The notes under the pieces were generated by a model, which ran no database searches, was not told the DNA's origin, and saw only the letters and a program-made list of their open reading frames with translations. Made by a program: the position numbers and the translations under genes. 36,896 nt of DNA, from positions 1-36,896 of the forward strand of contig JAJYFE010000028.1 in assembly GCA_021785435.1 (NCBI GenBank), read 5' to 3'. Shown piece by piece: positions 1 through 8,051 of this stretch. Source of the DNA: Planctomycetota bacterium (lineage in GTDB: Bacteria; Planctomycetota; Phycisphaerae; WQYP01). Every line of letters begins with the position of its first letter. Position 1 is the stretch's first letter.

Positions 1-134
1 CACGGACGCGCACGGTTTGTGCCTGTGGCGAAGACGGGCGCATCGAAAAAGATCCCGCCGCCATGAGCGAAGGTGACTTCGAAAGTTTGGTCCAGCAAGT
101 CACCGATCAGATCATGGCTGGCGTGCCAAGCTAA
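1..134 (+). CDS. C-terminal end of an unidentified protein (partial)
   Basis: An open frame enters from the left edge (codons from base 3) and stops at TAA 132-134. The last 43 residues contain VCACGEDGRIE and end in LVQQVTDQIMAGVPS. The tail looks like a genuine folded-protein end: an acidic stretch followed by an amphipathic helix. Similar short amphipathic tails occur on some microcompartment enzymes, but nothing else here supports that. I do not recognise the family, and the start lies outside the window. Confidence 0.4.
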   Translation, partial: RTRTVCACGEDGRIEKDPAAMSEGDFESLVQQVTDQIMAGVPS

Positions 135-742
135 GCCGTACGACCGACGATTGCAATATTTCATACCCAACCCACATGCTCCCGCTGGGTCTCGGCCTCC
201 CCGGCCCACCGCTGGCGAGGCGGCCTCATTGGTGAAATGCCTCTGCATCCATGCCGGGCCGTCTGCCTATTGTAAAAATATCGCCTTTTATCCTGCCGGG
301 GTTTGGCGTATCGCGGGTCGACTAATTCCGGTTGTTTCGGATCACAACGCTGGGCCGTTGAAATCAAGTTGACCTCTCATCCGTCCCCCCGGCTTGGCGG
401 TGCGTTTGAACCTGACCGCAGATTTGAGTCGGGCGCAGGGCGCATTCTTATCCGCCGCAGCGCCCACACCATCGAGACCAACCGCCTCCTCGTGGTCACT
501 GTCCGTGGCCGTCTATAGCAGCGCGCGGCCGACGCCTAAGTTGCGTGCAAAAATGTTGGAACCGATTCGGAACCGCCAATGAACGCGAATGGACACCGAG
601 AGAAGAGTTTTCAGCGCCCTGGCCTTGGAAGGCTGGGAACGCACCACCCGGTGCAGGGCGGGGATGGCCGCCTTGTCGCGGGCCTGTCTTCGCCGCCCCG
701 GAATTCGAGACGATTTGGCGCAAGCCGGGCTAAGGCCGGCGA
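135..742. other. Non-coding stretch, no gene recognised
   Basis: Open frames here are short, overlap on both strands and resemble no family I know. The text around 555-600 (accgccaatgaacgcgaatg) has the look of degenerate short repeats. I see no RNA gene and no strong terminator. Confidence 0.5.
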
Positions 743-1170
743 TCACGACGCAGCCTCGGGATCATCGTCCTGGGGCGCCACGTGCTCCGCGAACTTACGG
801 TATTCCGTTTGTTCCTTTTCCCATTACTTGCGCGTACGACAGAACGGAAAAGCGAAGTCATCATCCATCTCGCCGCCGTCCAACTGCCAGGGCATCGGGG
901 GAGGATTTCGGCCAAAGCCCGGCACGGTGAATAAGCCGATCAATGACTGTGTCGCGGCTGGGATTCGAATACGTCGAGTCACCTGTAACCAGGCGGGCTG
1001 CTAGATTCACGACCACCCAGCCGGCTTTGTTGGCCCCCTCGTCAACACCGGCTGCGAATCTGCGGAAAAACATTCGCTCGGCGCCAGGAAGCGGGCCAAG
1101 GCGGTGTCCAGCTCCGCTATGGTTCCCGGATCGGCGCTCAGCGCCGCCATCACGCAAATAGGCTGCGGCT
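743..1170 (-). pseudogene. Decayed gene of unknown function (frameshifts and stops)
   Basis: Read on the minus strand, protein-like text jumps between frames. One frame gives MAALSADPGTIAELDTALAR near 1160-1100. Another gives GVDEGANKAGWVVVNLAARL and VTGDSTYSNPS near 1060-960. A third gives LDGGEMDDDFAFPFCRTRK, an in-frame TAA, then WEKEQTEYRKFAEHVAPQDD, ending at a TGA at 745-743. The pieces follow one another in order, as expected for a single ancestral gene with at least two frameshifts and one stop. The 5' end is uncertain and may reach about 1250. I do not recognise the family with confidence. Confidence 0.45.
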
Positions 1171-1530
1171 GACGGCCGCAATCGATCCGACGATATTCTC
1201 CAGGCGGCGGGGCAGCCGTCAAGTCGGATCACCTGAGATGGTACCATAACTCCACAGTCTTCAACGTAGCCGCTGATCAGTATCAGAAGGATTTTGGCGG
1301 CCATCGAGCATAGTCCAGGCCGGCCCCGATAGCCGGGTACATGTTCGTAGTTGAGCCCAACCGGCGGCGAATGGTGTAGGACCGCGGCGCACAGGTGTTT
1401 CGTTGACCATCAGGACGGGAACCCCGCGTTTGGATGAGCGTGCGCTCGCCGTAAGAGCGGACATGCGCCTGCTCCGTAGAGCCCCGTTGCAAGCCCAAGC
1501 ACGCTTGGGTAATACTGCAGGCAGGGGGAC
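1171..1530. other. Non-coding or fully decayed stretch
   Basis: Nothing recognisable. The frames on both strands look like chance readings of GC-rich DNA. Confidence 0.4.
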
Positions 1531-1535
1531 CGGCT

Positions 1536-1690
1536 ACGCAGGTGGGGTACGGTTCGTTCTCTATCCGCAGGAACATGTTCCTCGTTATGCCCATGGGCTG
1601 GCGGGTAACGCGGAGAGCATCGTTGATCGGGGATGGACCGAACCGTCGCCTTAGCCGACTGGCATGATGCGGTGCGCCGGCGGGCCAAGA
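1536..1690 (+). pseudogene. Possible DUF4160 remnant upstream of DUF2442
   Basis: One frame gives GGVRFVLYPQEHVPRYAHG from about 1536. A second frame gives LADWHDAVRRRA after 1645. These recall the start (VRFxFYxxE..PPHxHV) and end (LExWHxFF) of DUF4160 proteins, which are commonly encoded directly upstream of DUF2442 genes. The histidine-rich PPHFH core is not intact and the two pieces are in different frames. The call leans mainly on the intact DUF2442 gene just downstream. Confidence 0.25.
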
Positions 1691-1765
1691 ACAGCGGCGT
1701 GCGAAGGGTGCCGTCCGCCGCCGCGTAAAATTTTGAATCGCTCGTGGCCGCAGGGGAAAAAAGAT

Positions 1766-2140
1766 ATGATGGATACGCACCTTGTACCGAACAGCACGTT
1801 ATCCACACCCATTGACGCCGCCATCGACCGCCATAGCGCCTTGCAGGACGGGGGACGACGGACAGTCCGGGCGGGTTACAATCATCCCTGGAACAAATTA
1901 TGGGTCACGCTTTCCAACGGCATAACGGTTCTAAATCCACCGGCATTACTGCGAGGCCTGCAGAGCGCCACATGGGAAAGGCTTGGCGCGGCAAAAATTA
2001 TGCGGCCAGGCACGAGCGTTCGTTGGCCCGTGCTTCAGGTGGATCATCTTGTTCCCGAGCTGCTGCGCGGTATGTTTGGAACGCGGCGCTGGATGGCAAC
2101 CAGCGGAGGCCAAGGGCGACCCGTCGCGGACTGGCGCTAA
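1766..2140 (+). CDS. DUF2442 domain protein
   Basis: The 124-residue product matches the DUF2442 pattern. It has a strand near the middle (KLWVTLSNGITVLNPPALL), then a predicted pocket with VRWPVLQVDHLVPELLRGMFG, then the closing RRWMATSGGQGRP. Family members end in the same way (xLxWPxLDVDLSVxGLLxGxFG..RWMA). The function of DUF2442 is not established. Members often pair with DUF4160 in modules suspected to be toxin-antitoxin-like. I chose ATG 1766 because a purine-rich site (aggggaaaaaag) lies just upstream; ATG 1769 is equally possible. A longer frame back to 1664 lacks family similarity. The gene looks intact, while its likely partner upstream is decayed. Confidence 0.75.
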   Translation: MMDTHLVPNSTLSTPIDAAIDRHSALQDGGRRTVRAGYNHPWNKLWVTLSNGITVLNPPALLRGLQSATWERLGAAKIMRPGTSVRWPVLQVDHLVPELLRGMFGTRRWMATSGGQGRPVADWR

Positions 2141-2257
2141 GCGCTCCGCCGCACGCTGGAACGGGCGCCGGGGCGGGCGCCCGGTCTACCGCGGCGCTGG
2201 CGCCCGCACCGACCGGGCAGCGCATGTTCCAGCATACTTGAAGGAGTGGATAATAAT

Positions 2258-2677
2258 ATGAAAAGCTATACCGAATATCTCACCTTAAATGTTCCGGAAC
2301 GGGTGGGGTTCGTGAACCTTACGCCACAACTGGTAAAAATCCTTGCCAAAAGCGGCATTCGCGAGGGATTGCTCCTCTGCAATGCCATGCATATCACCGC
2401 TTCGGTTTTCATCAACGACAACGAATCCGGCCTGCATCGTGATTATCAGCAGTGGCTGGAGCGGCTGGCGCCGCACGCACCTGTGGAACAATACCGCCAC
2501 AATGACACCGGTGAAGACAATGCCGACGCCCATTTGAAACGCCAGGTTATGGGCCGCGAAGTGCTGATCGCCATCACGCAAGGCCGACTCGACTTCGGCC
2601 CCTGGGAACAGGTCTTCTATGGTGAATTCGACGGACGCAGGCCCAAACGGGTACTGGTCAAAATAATCGGGGAATGA
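2258..2677 (+). CDS. yjbQ: YjbQ/UPF0047 family protein
   Basis: The 139-residue product matches the YjbQ/UPF0047 family along its full length. Features seen are [16 protein letters not shown], a long helix region, the histidine motif [20 protein letters not shown] with the following GRE, and the C-terminal [19 protein letters not shown]. The family is a small trimeric beta-sandwich protein. E. coli YjbQ has weak thiamine-phosphate synthase activity, but its physiological role is uncertain. ATG 2258 is preferred over the in-frame GTG at 2246 because AAGGAG at 2241-2246 sits at normal spacing from 2258 and overlaps the GTG. The gene stands alone between DUF2442 and a dead toxin-antitoxin pair. 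Confidence 0.9.
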   Translation: MKSYTEYLTLNVPERVGFVNLTPQLVKILAKSGIREGLLLCNAMHITASVFINDNESGLHRDYQQWLERLAPHAPVEQYRHNDTGEDNADAHLKRQVMGREVLIAITQGRLDFGPWEQVFYGEFDGRRPKRVLVKIIGE

Positions 2678-2730
2678 GGCCGAATTACCATTCGCCGGTC
2701 CTTTATCTAAAATAGTTCAAAAGGTGAGCC

Positions 2731-2982
2731 ATGCACTATGTTTCAGCCACCGATGCCAGGTAGCGTCTGCTGGTCCTGCTGGACACAGCCCAGCGTGAAC
2801 CGGTGATCATCCGCCGCCGGAACTGCAACACCGCGGTTCTGCTATCCATGTGGGAATACCATCGCCTACGCGCCCGGAATGCCGCCGAGTTTCAACGTTT
2901 CTGCGACCGCGTTGCTCGGCGCGCCGCCGTCCGGGGAATGACGCAGGAAAGGCTGGCCGAGATCCTCGTCGATGACGAGTAG
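2731..2982 (+). pseudogene. Phd/YefM-type antitoxin, amber stop at codon 11
   Basis: ATG 2731 opens MHYVSATDAR, followed by TAG at 2761-2763. The same frame then continues RLLVLLDTAQREPVIIRRRN and on to a stop at 2980-2982. ATDAR.RLLxLLD..QREPVxIxRR is the classic N-terminal DNA-binding and dimerisation pattern of Phd/YefM antitoxins, followed by LLSMWEYHRLRA. A Q codon (CAG) normally fits the stopped position, so a single C-to-T change explains it. The 3' end overlaps the start of the PIN gene by 11 bases, the usual antitoxin-toxin layout. The shortened product, if restarted downstream, would lack the N-terminal strand. Confidence 0.75.
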
Positions 2983-3423
2983 CCAGCGCATCGTCGTCGA
3001 TAATGACGTTCTTATCAGCCGCCTTCTCATCCCAGCGTCTGTGCCGGGGCAGGCGATGTGCAAGTGTGCAAGGCTGTTGATACAGCCCAACTTCTGATAT
3101 CTGACGCCACACTAGCCGAGCTTGTAGCCGTTCTGGCCCGGCCGAAATTCGACCCATATATCACGATTCCCGATAGGCAGAAATTTGTGTTGATCCTTGG
3201 TCGCGTGGCAGAGCGCGTGGCGATCACACAGACCGCCCGTGCCTGCCGGGGTCCGAAAGATAATATACTTCTTGAGCCCACCATTAATGGCCGGGCGGAT
3301 TGGGTGGTGACAGGTGATCGCGACCTGCTTGCGCTTGGCATATTTCAGAGAATTCCGATTCTCACGCCAGCCCGTTATGTGGCGTCCTCAGTGAGAAACA
3401 GTCTGTGCCTGTGTCGACCTTAA
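2972..3423 (+). pseudogene. PIN-domain toxin (COG1569-like), frameshifted by an 8-bp duplication
   Basis: ATG 2972 gives MTSSQRIVVDNDVLISRLLI and runs to PGQAM. A perfect tandem copy of tgtgcaag (3057-3064 and 3065-3072) then shifts the frame. Removing one copy restores GQAMCKAVDTAQLLISDATL and the rest of a PIN domain to TAA 3423. Conserved parts remain: the SDATLAELVAVLARPKF helix with its acidic residue and WVVTGDRDLLAL near the C-terminus. The usual DTN of the first motif reads DND, and the usual RDPKD reads RGPKD, so active-site residues are also eroded. It pairs with the amber-stopped antitoxin just upstream. Members of the family are RNases. Confidence 0.8.
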
Positions 3424-3459
3424 TGTGGCCCTACTACCATCCTCCTGCCGCTGTTATTT

Positions 3460-5097
3460 TTACAGTTCTGCAAACTGCATCAGTTCGACTTGTTTTCCCC
3501 GACGCGGCATGGTTATTTCGGCATATTCAGACAGACCGGCTTGAGCCATGGTGGCGCGCACCGTCGCGGCGCTGTAGACGCCGGTTTCAGAAAGCAGGTC
3601 CCAAAATACTTCGCCCGCACTGCGCGTCCCTTCCAATGGCGCAATGGCTTTTTGGAAAGGCTGGATGCGACCGGCATGGTTTTCGAATACGCCGTCTTTC
3701 TCCGCCCAAGTACAGACGGGTAGACTTACGGCAGCCCGTTCCACCAACCCGTCGGGGCGGGTGCTTAAAACCGCCAAATTTTCCAGGCCGCTCATCAGCT
3801 CGCCCAGCCAGGCGTCGTGTTGGGCGAAGGGGTCGGCGATAACCAGGGCCGCCGCCATCTGGCCGGCTTTGATTTTGGTCCCCAGCTCCGTCAGGGTGCA
3901 GGTGTGGCCCCCGAAATATGCCAGCACTTTTTCCGCCCCGCGGCGATTAGGGGCTTTTTCCGCGCGCAGGACGTAGTTGACCGCTCCGGTGCTGGGATTT
4001 TTGAAAACCTGATCCTGGCCGACTATCGGGGGCGGATTCAACGTTAGCCAGGCCTGCGGGTCCAAGCCGCGAATCCACTTGGCGGCCAGAAACATTTCTT
4101 CCGTGGCATCGAAGGGACTAAACACCAGGGCTATTGATCCGGGGCCTGTCTCCGTTACCGCCTTTTTGAAAATCTGCTCCAGACGACCAATGGCTTGATC
4201 CCAGGTGGGTTCAACGGCAGCGCCGGGCCGGCGGCTTAAGGGCGTCCGCAGGCGATTCTGGTGGATGAATTTCCAGCCGTAACGGACGTCATCAGAGATC
4301 CACCATTGGTTGATATCTTTATTAAACCGTGGCTTGATGCGGTACACCCGCCCCTGCGTGTGTTCGATGAAAATATTTTCCCCGCCGCTGGTGAACGGCG
4401 AAATGCTGGGCGTCTGCTGGAGAAACCAGACCCGTTGCGTGAACAGAAAATCCTTGTCTAACAGCGCTCCCACCGGACAGATATCGACCACGTTGCCGGA
4501 AAGAGGGTTGTCCAACGCCCGGCCCTGGAAGACATCGATTTCCTCGCGGAAGCCGCGGCCAAAAACGGCCAACTCCCCCGTGCCGGAAATTTCACGTGTG
4601 AACCGCACGCAGCGCGTGCACATGATGCAGCGGTCACTGTAAAGCAATACGTGTGGGCCGATGTCCTTCTTCGGTTTTTTGGCTTTATCTTCTTCAAATC
4701 GGCTTTCGGCACGGCCATATTGGTAGCTGTAATCCTGTAGGTAGCATTCGCCGGCCTGATCGCATACCGGGCAATCGAGCGGATGATTGATAAGCAGGAA
4801 TTCCATCACCGCCTTCTGATTGGAGATGGCCTTGGGCGATTTACTGTGTACCTTCATGCCATCGGCAGCGGGAGTCTGGCAGGCCGGCACCAGCTTGGGG
4901 ATTTTCATCAATTGGCTGGGGTCCTTGGGGTTGGGCGTTTCCACCTCCACCAGGCAAATGCGGCAACTGGCGACAATGGAAAGTCCCTGGTGGTAGCAAT
5001 AGTGGGGCAGTGTAACGCCTTGATCCAGGCAGGCCTGCAGAATCATCTTACGGCCTTCCCAGGTTATTTTCTTTCCATCAACTTCCATCGTGGGCAT
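3460..5097 (-). CDS. nuoG: NADH-quinone oxidoreductase subunit G
   Basis: This is the large iron-sulfur subunit of the complex I peripheral arm, 545 residues. An N-terminal ferredoxin-like domain carries the 2Fe-2S N1b ligands C34, C45, C48 and C73. The His-Cys motif follows (H105, C109, C112, C118; cluster N5), then C157, C160, C163 and C207 (cluster N4). The next domain normally resembles molybdopterin oxidoreductases. Here the segment after TPSIS has no cysteines, so no N7 cluster is expected. The protein is shorter than E. coli NuoG, with a reduced C-terminal region. ATG 5097 has an AAGAGGA site upstream. It is the last nuo gene of the cluster and is separated from nuoF by a broken toxin module. 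No terminator was seen after it. Confidence 0.95.
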   Translation of the reverse strand: MPTMEVDGKKITWEGRKMILQACLDQGVTLPHYCYHQGLSIVASCRICLVEVETPNPKDPSQLMKIPKLVPACQTPAADGMKVHSKSPKAISNQKAVMEFLLINHPLDCPVCDQAGECYLQDYSYQYGRAESRFEEDKAKKPKKDIGPHVLLYSDRCIMCTRCVRFTREISGTGELAVFGRGFREEIDVFQGRALDNPLSGNVVDICPVGALLDKDFLFTQRVWFLQQTPSISPFTSGGENIFIEHTQGRVYRIKPRFNKDINQWWISDDVRYGWKFIHQNRLRTPLSRRPGAAVEPTWDQAIGRLEQIFKKAVTETGPGSIALVFSPFDATEEMFLAAKWIRGLDPQAWLTLNPPPIVGQDQVFKNPSTGAVNYVLRAEKAPNRRGAEKVLAYFGGHTCTLTELGTKIKAGQMAAALVIADPFAQHDAWLGELMSGLENLAVLSTRPDGLVERAAVSLPVCTWAEKDGVFENHAGRIQPFQKAIAPLEGTRSAGEVFWDLLSETGVYSAATVRATMAQAGLSEYAEITMPRRGKQVELMQFAEL

Positions 5098-5126
5098 GAA
5101 ACTTGGTCCTCTTGATTAACACCAGT

Positions 5127-5387
5127 TCAATGAGTCGCGGCACGACCGGAGGCGCCACGCCGACGTACTAAAGTCCGCCTTGATCCATGAAGGGAAACTC
5201 CCAGCTTGGTGCGCTGGACACGCGAACGGCGCAGCAGACCGGCCTGCGCCCTACCGGGAGCATTTTTCTGCAGAGAGGCATAGATACGCCGGTCATGCGC
5301 CATCATCTTGCGCCAATCGTAGCCGTATTTCGCGGCTAGGGCATCCTGGACTCGCCAGACTTCACGGAGAATCTCATCTTCGTACAT
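5127..5387 (-). CDS. Small protein partnered with a PIN toxin (antitoxin-like)
   Basis: ATG 5387 has a good AGGAAG site and opens MYEDEILREVWRVQDALAAK, followed by YGYDWRKMMAHDRR. This resembles a short family in which an acidic N-terminus (MxEDxILxEVxRxRxxxAAxFxYD) is encoded next to PIN-domain genes. The 86-residue product is longer than I would expect. Its last half is arginine-rich and may be out of its original frame. It overlaps the end of the upstream PIN remnant by 14 bases, as in a translationally coupled pair. It may now serve no role except to lie in the nuo transcript. Confidence 0.5.
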   Translation of the reverse strand: MYEDEILREVWRVQDALAAKYGYDWRKMMAHDRRIYASLQKNAPGRAQAGLLRRSRVQRTKLGVSLHGSRRTLVRRRGASGRAATH

Positions 5388-5874
5388 AAAAACTTCCTGT
5401 GAGCGTATCCGGCGTGCAGACCTCCGGCGGTACGCAGCCGCTGGCTTCAATCACCCGCCGGACGTGGGGCAAAATCACGGCATTAGCCAAGCGCCGACAG
5501 TTCCATGTCAGCAGAATATCCACTCCATGAAAAGCCGCGTACGCAAGGTGTCGCGCGTCCAGCACGGCCCTTGGCGGCAAGGTGTGGGAGCCGATCAACG
5601 CTTGGGCGACCCTTGGGCCACCTCGGTTATTTTATCATGCGGCGTCAGTATGGGTATGCCCCCACAAGCTCAGTCCGCTTCGCCGCCTGCCCTTGATCGC
5701 CATTCCGAATCTCTTCCATAACCGGCGGCGAAATTACCACGTCGAACGATTCGCGGTGATGCAGCCACCACCCGAGGTGAGCTTTTGTCTCGCCAGCGTC
5801 AAAACATCCATGCTTGGTGCGGCAGCAAGGTAGCTGATAATCGTCGTTTCAATATAAACCCGTTGTCGCCCCAC
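5374..5874 (-). pseudogene. PIN-domain toxin remnant with several frameshifts
   Basis: GTG 5874 (agaaaggg upstream) gives VYIETTIISYLAAAPSMDVL and TLARQKLTS. The frame shifts, and WWLHHRESFDVVISPPVMEE with IRNGDQGQAAKRTELV follows. A second shift gives IPILTPHDKITEVAQG. A third gives ALIGSHTLPPRAVLDARHLA and GVDILLTWNCRRLANA, to the TGA at 5376-5374. In order, these pieces reproduce a full PIN domain of the type with an N-terminal VYxETTxxSYL and a C-terminal HGxDYLLTWNCxHIANA followed by a CTPxxL tail. At least three frameshifts rule out a functional toxin. It sits inside the nuo operon. Confidence 0.75.
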
Positions 5875-5937
5875 GTTTAACGCCCTTTCTCTTGTGACGT
5901 TGTCCGCGCTACCAATCCACTCACGGGTAGATCCTCA

Positions 5938-7242
5938 TCAAGCCGTGGCGGTTAATTCCACACCGCGCACCTGCCCGCACTTGAGCCGCGCCTTGAATTC
6001 TTCCGGAAACTTCTGCAGGAACGTGCGCACCGCCCAGTTAGCCCCGTCGGCCAGGCCACAGATGGTCGTTCCCGGCATGGCCCCCATGCTCAGGGCGATT
6101 TCCATCAGCAGATCAAAATCGCGTGGGCGGCCGAAGCCGTCTACGATGCGGTTGAGCATCTTGTGCATCCAGGCCGTGCCTTCGCGGCAGGGGGTGCATT
6201 GGCCGCAGCTTTCATGGGCGAAAAAGCGGACAATATTACGCAAGGCTAATACCAGATCGGTTTGATCGTTCATCACGATAACCCCGGCCGTGCCCAAGCC
6301 CAGCACGTTGTATTTTTTGCCGATATCGAAATCCAGTTCGGCGTGATATTGATCGGTTCCCAGCACGCCCATCGATACGCCGCCAGGAATGGCTGCTTTG
6401 TATTTTCCCCCCTTCACTCCGCCGGCGTATTTTTCGATGAGCGTGGACATTTTAACGCCCAGTGCTTCTTCGTAGACGCCGGGCTGGTTGACGTGGCCGC
6501 TCAAGCCAAACAATTTCGGTCCAGCCGAACTCGGCGTGCCCATGCTTTTAAACCACGCGGAGCCGTGAAGTACAATGTGCGGCAGGCAAGCCAGCGTTTC
6601 CACATTGTTGATGATCGTCGGCTTGGCGAAGGCGCCTGCCACGGCGGGAAAGGGCGGCTTGTTTCGGGGCCAACCGCGTTTACCTTCCAGGGATTCCAAG
6701 AGTCCCGTTTCTTCGCCGCAGATATAAGCGCCCGCCCCGCGATGCACGTAACAGTTGTGCACGATGTCCGTGCCGGGATATTTGCGCCCGAAGATGCCAT
6801 AGGCGTAGGCCTCCGCGACGGCCTCTTCCAGAATGCCGGCCTGGCGGTGATATTCACCGCGGATGTAGATATAACTGGTGGTAATGCGGTTGGCATAGGC
6901 CGCAATGGCAATTCCTTCCAACAGGGCGTGTGGATCGTGTTCCACCAGGTAGCGATCTTTGAACGTGCCCGGTTCGGACTCGTCGAAATTGACGGCCAGA
7001 TAACGTGGATGGATATCCTTGGGCAGAAAAGTCCATTTCGTGCCACAGGGGAAACCCGCCCCTCCGCGGCCGCGCAGGCCGGAGTCGACCACCAGCTTGA
7101 TTACCTCACCCGGCGGCATGGCGCAGGCTTTTTGCAACCCCTCGTAACCACCGGTGGCGGTGTAATCGGCCCAGCGGTAAAGACGGCGCTGCGCCGGTTC
7201 CGCGGGAATGCGTTTCAGAAGAATAGGAGCGACCAAAGCCAT
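5938..7242 (-). CDS. nuoF: NADH-quinone oxidoreductase subunit F
   Basis: This is the NADH-binding flavoprotein of complex I, 434 residues. The FMN site GRGGAGFPCGTKW lies at about 58-70. The NADH/FMN loop GAGAYICGEETGLLESLEG is at about 169-187. The 4Fe-4S N3 ligands are C346, C349 and C352 in ESCGQCTPCREG, and C395 in TTICGLADG. Electrons from NADH enter here and pass to NuoE and NuoG. ATG 7242 is chosen because GAAAGG precedes it at normal distance; a TTG one codon upstream is unlikely. The gene is complete. It follows nuoE after a 136-base spacer that holds two hairpins. Confidence 0.97.
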   Translation of the reverse strand: MALVAPILLKRIPAEPAQRRLYRWADYTATGGYEGLQKACAMPPGEVIKLVVDSGLRGRGGAGFPCGTKWTFLPKDIHPRYLAVNFDESEPGTFKDRYLVEHDPHALLEGIAIAAYANRITTSYIYIRGEYHRQAGILEEAVAEAYAYGIFGRKYPGTDIVHNCYVHRGAGAYICGEETGLLESLEGKRGWPRNKPPFPAVAGAFAKPTIINNVETLACLPHIVLHGSAWFKSMGTPSSAGPKLFGLSGHVNQPGVYEEALGVKMSTLIEKYAGGVKGGKYKAAIPGGVSMGVLGTDQYHAELDFDIGKKYNVLGLGTAGVIVMNDQTDLVLALRNIVRFFAHESCGQCTPCREGTAWMHKMLNRIVDGFGRPRDFDLLMEIALSMGAMPGTTICGLADGANWAVRTFLQKFPEEFKARLKCGQVRGVELTATA

Positions 7243-7335
7243 CAATCAACCTTTCTACGGTGGGGCACATAGCCCCCGGGTTGGCCGGGGGTGGGGCGGC
7301 CGTTGTTATTCGCAATGCTCCGTAGCGCGCTGCGG

Positions 7336-7378
7336 CGCCGTGTTTTTAACGGCGCTCCCACCGCCGGCAAGCCGGCGG
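7336..7378. repeat. Two adjacent hairpins in the nuoE-nuoF spacer
   Basis: The first stem pairs GGCGCCGT with AACGGCGC-type sequence around a T-rich loop (about 7334-7355). The second is near-perfect: CCGCCGGC, AA, GCCGGCGG at 7361-7378. They lie directly after the nuoE stop on the minus strand. They could stabilise or attenuate the transcript, or be a dispersed repeat. The short T run is inside the loop rather than after a stem, so a standard terminator is unlikely. Confidence 0.5.
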
Positions 7379-7957
7379 CTATATATGCGTTCGGCCGGTC
7401 GGTGCGGCAGCGCGTCCCTGGTCGTCCCGGGCCGCCGACAGCGCCTGCAGTTTTCGCACAAAGTTGTCCGGTTCCAGATGGCCGTGCAAATCCTCGTTCA
7501 CCAACGCACACGGCGCCTGTTCGCACGCGCCCAGGCATTCCACTTCCAGCACCGTTATTTTGTGATCGGCGGTGGTTTCGCCTGGATCAACGCCAAACAC
7601 GTGGCGGATTCTTTCCAGCACCGCCCGCGAGCCGCACAGTTCACAGGAAATCGACCGGCACACGCTGATAACATATTCGCCGCTCGGCGTAAGCCGGAAT
7701 TCTTCATAGAACGAAACCGCATCCTGCACCTCGGCCCGCGCGATCCCCAGAAAATCCGCGGTTTCATCGATCGCCTGTTCGGGAATATAGCCGTATTCCT
7801 GCCTGAGCCGATGAAACAACGGCAGCAAGGCCGCCTGCTTGCGCGGATAGCGGGGAAAATACTTTTCCGCGACCTGCGTTTTGATTGCGTCGGTCAAATA
7901 TGGCTCTGCCCGGCGCGCAGCATAGGGTTTCAGACGGTCTTCAACCAGCCAGGTCAT
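7379..7957 (-). CDS. nuoE: NADH-quinone oxidoreductase subunit E
   Basis: This is the thioredoxin-like 2Fe-2S subunit of complex I, 192 residues. A helical N-terminal domain (KYFPRYPRKQAALLPLFHRL, then EYGYIPEQAIDETADFLGI) precedes the cluster N1a motif. The cysteines appear as SVCRSISCELCG and ECLGACEQAPC, giving the usual C-x4-C and C-x3-C pairs. ATG 7957 is chosen because AAGGA lies just upstream. The open frame extends to 8074, but that would overlap nuoD and lacks family similarity. The gene lies between nuoD and nuoF in the typical order. Confidence 0.95.
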   Translation of the reverse strand: MTWLVEDRLKPYAARRAEPYLTDAIKTQVAEKYFPRYPRKQAALLPLFHRLRQEYGYIPEQAIDETADFLGIARAEVQDAVSFYEEFRLTPSGEYVISVCRSISCELCGSRAVLERIRHVFGVDPGETTADHKITVLEVECLGACEQAPCALVNEDLHGHLEPDNFVRKLQALSAARDDQGRAAAPTGRTHI

Positions 7958-7994
7958 ACGATTCCTTCGTTTTAGAACACCGCATGATAATGTA

Positions 7995-8024
7995 GTGGTG
8001 GGTTGCCGAACGTAAATCCACCAC
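7995..8024. repeat. Hairpin in the nuoD-nuoE spacer
   Basis: A 7-bp inverted repeat, GTGGTGG at 7995-8001 and CCACCAC at 8018-8024, with a 16-base loop, lies in the 94-base gap between nuoD and nuoE. It may affect transcript processing. Its role is unknown. Confidence 0.4.
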
Positions 8025-8051
8025 CGGGTTATCACCCCGTGCTCTCCTGTC

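Noticed and set aside
1-134. Left-edge gene as a microcompartment enzyme with encapsulation tail
   Set aside because: Only the last 43 codons are visible and no shell-protein gene is nearby, so the idea cannot be supported.
6262-7272. A 336-codon open frame opposite nuoF
   Set aside because: Antisense to a clearly functional gene, with no recognisable domain.
7334-7378. Rho-independent terminator after nuoE
   Set aside because: The T run sits in a loop, not after the stem, and nuoF follows at once in the same operon.
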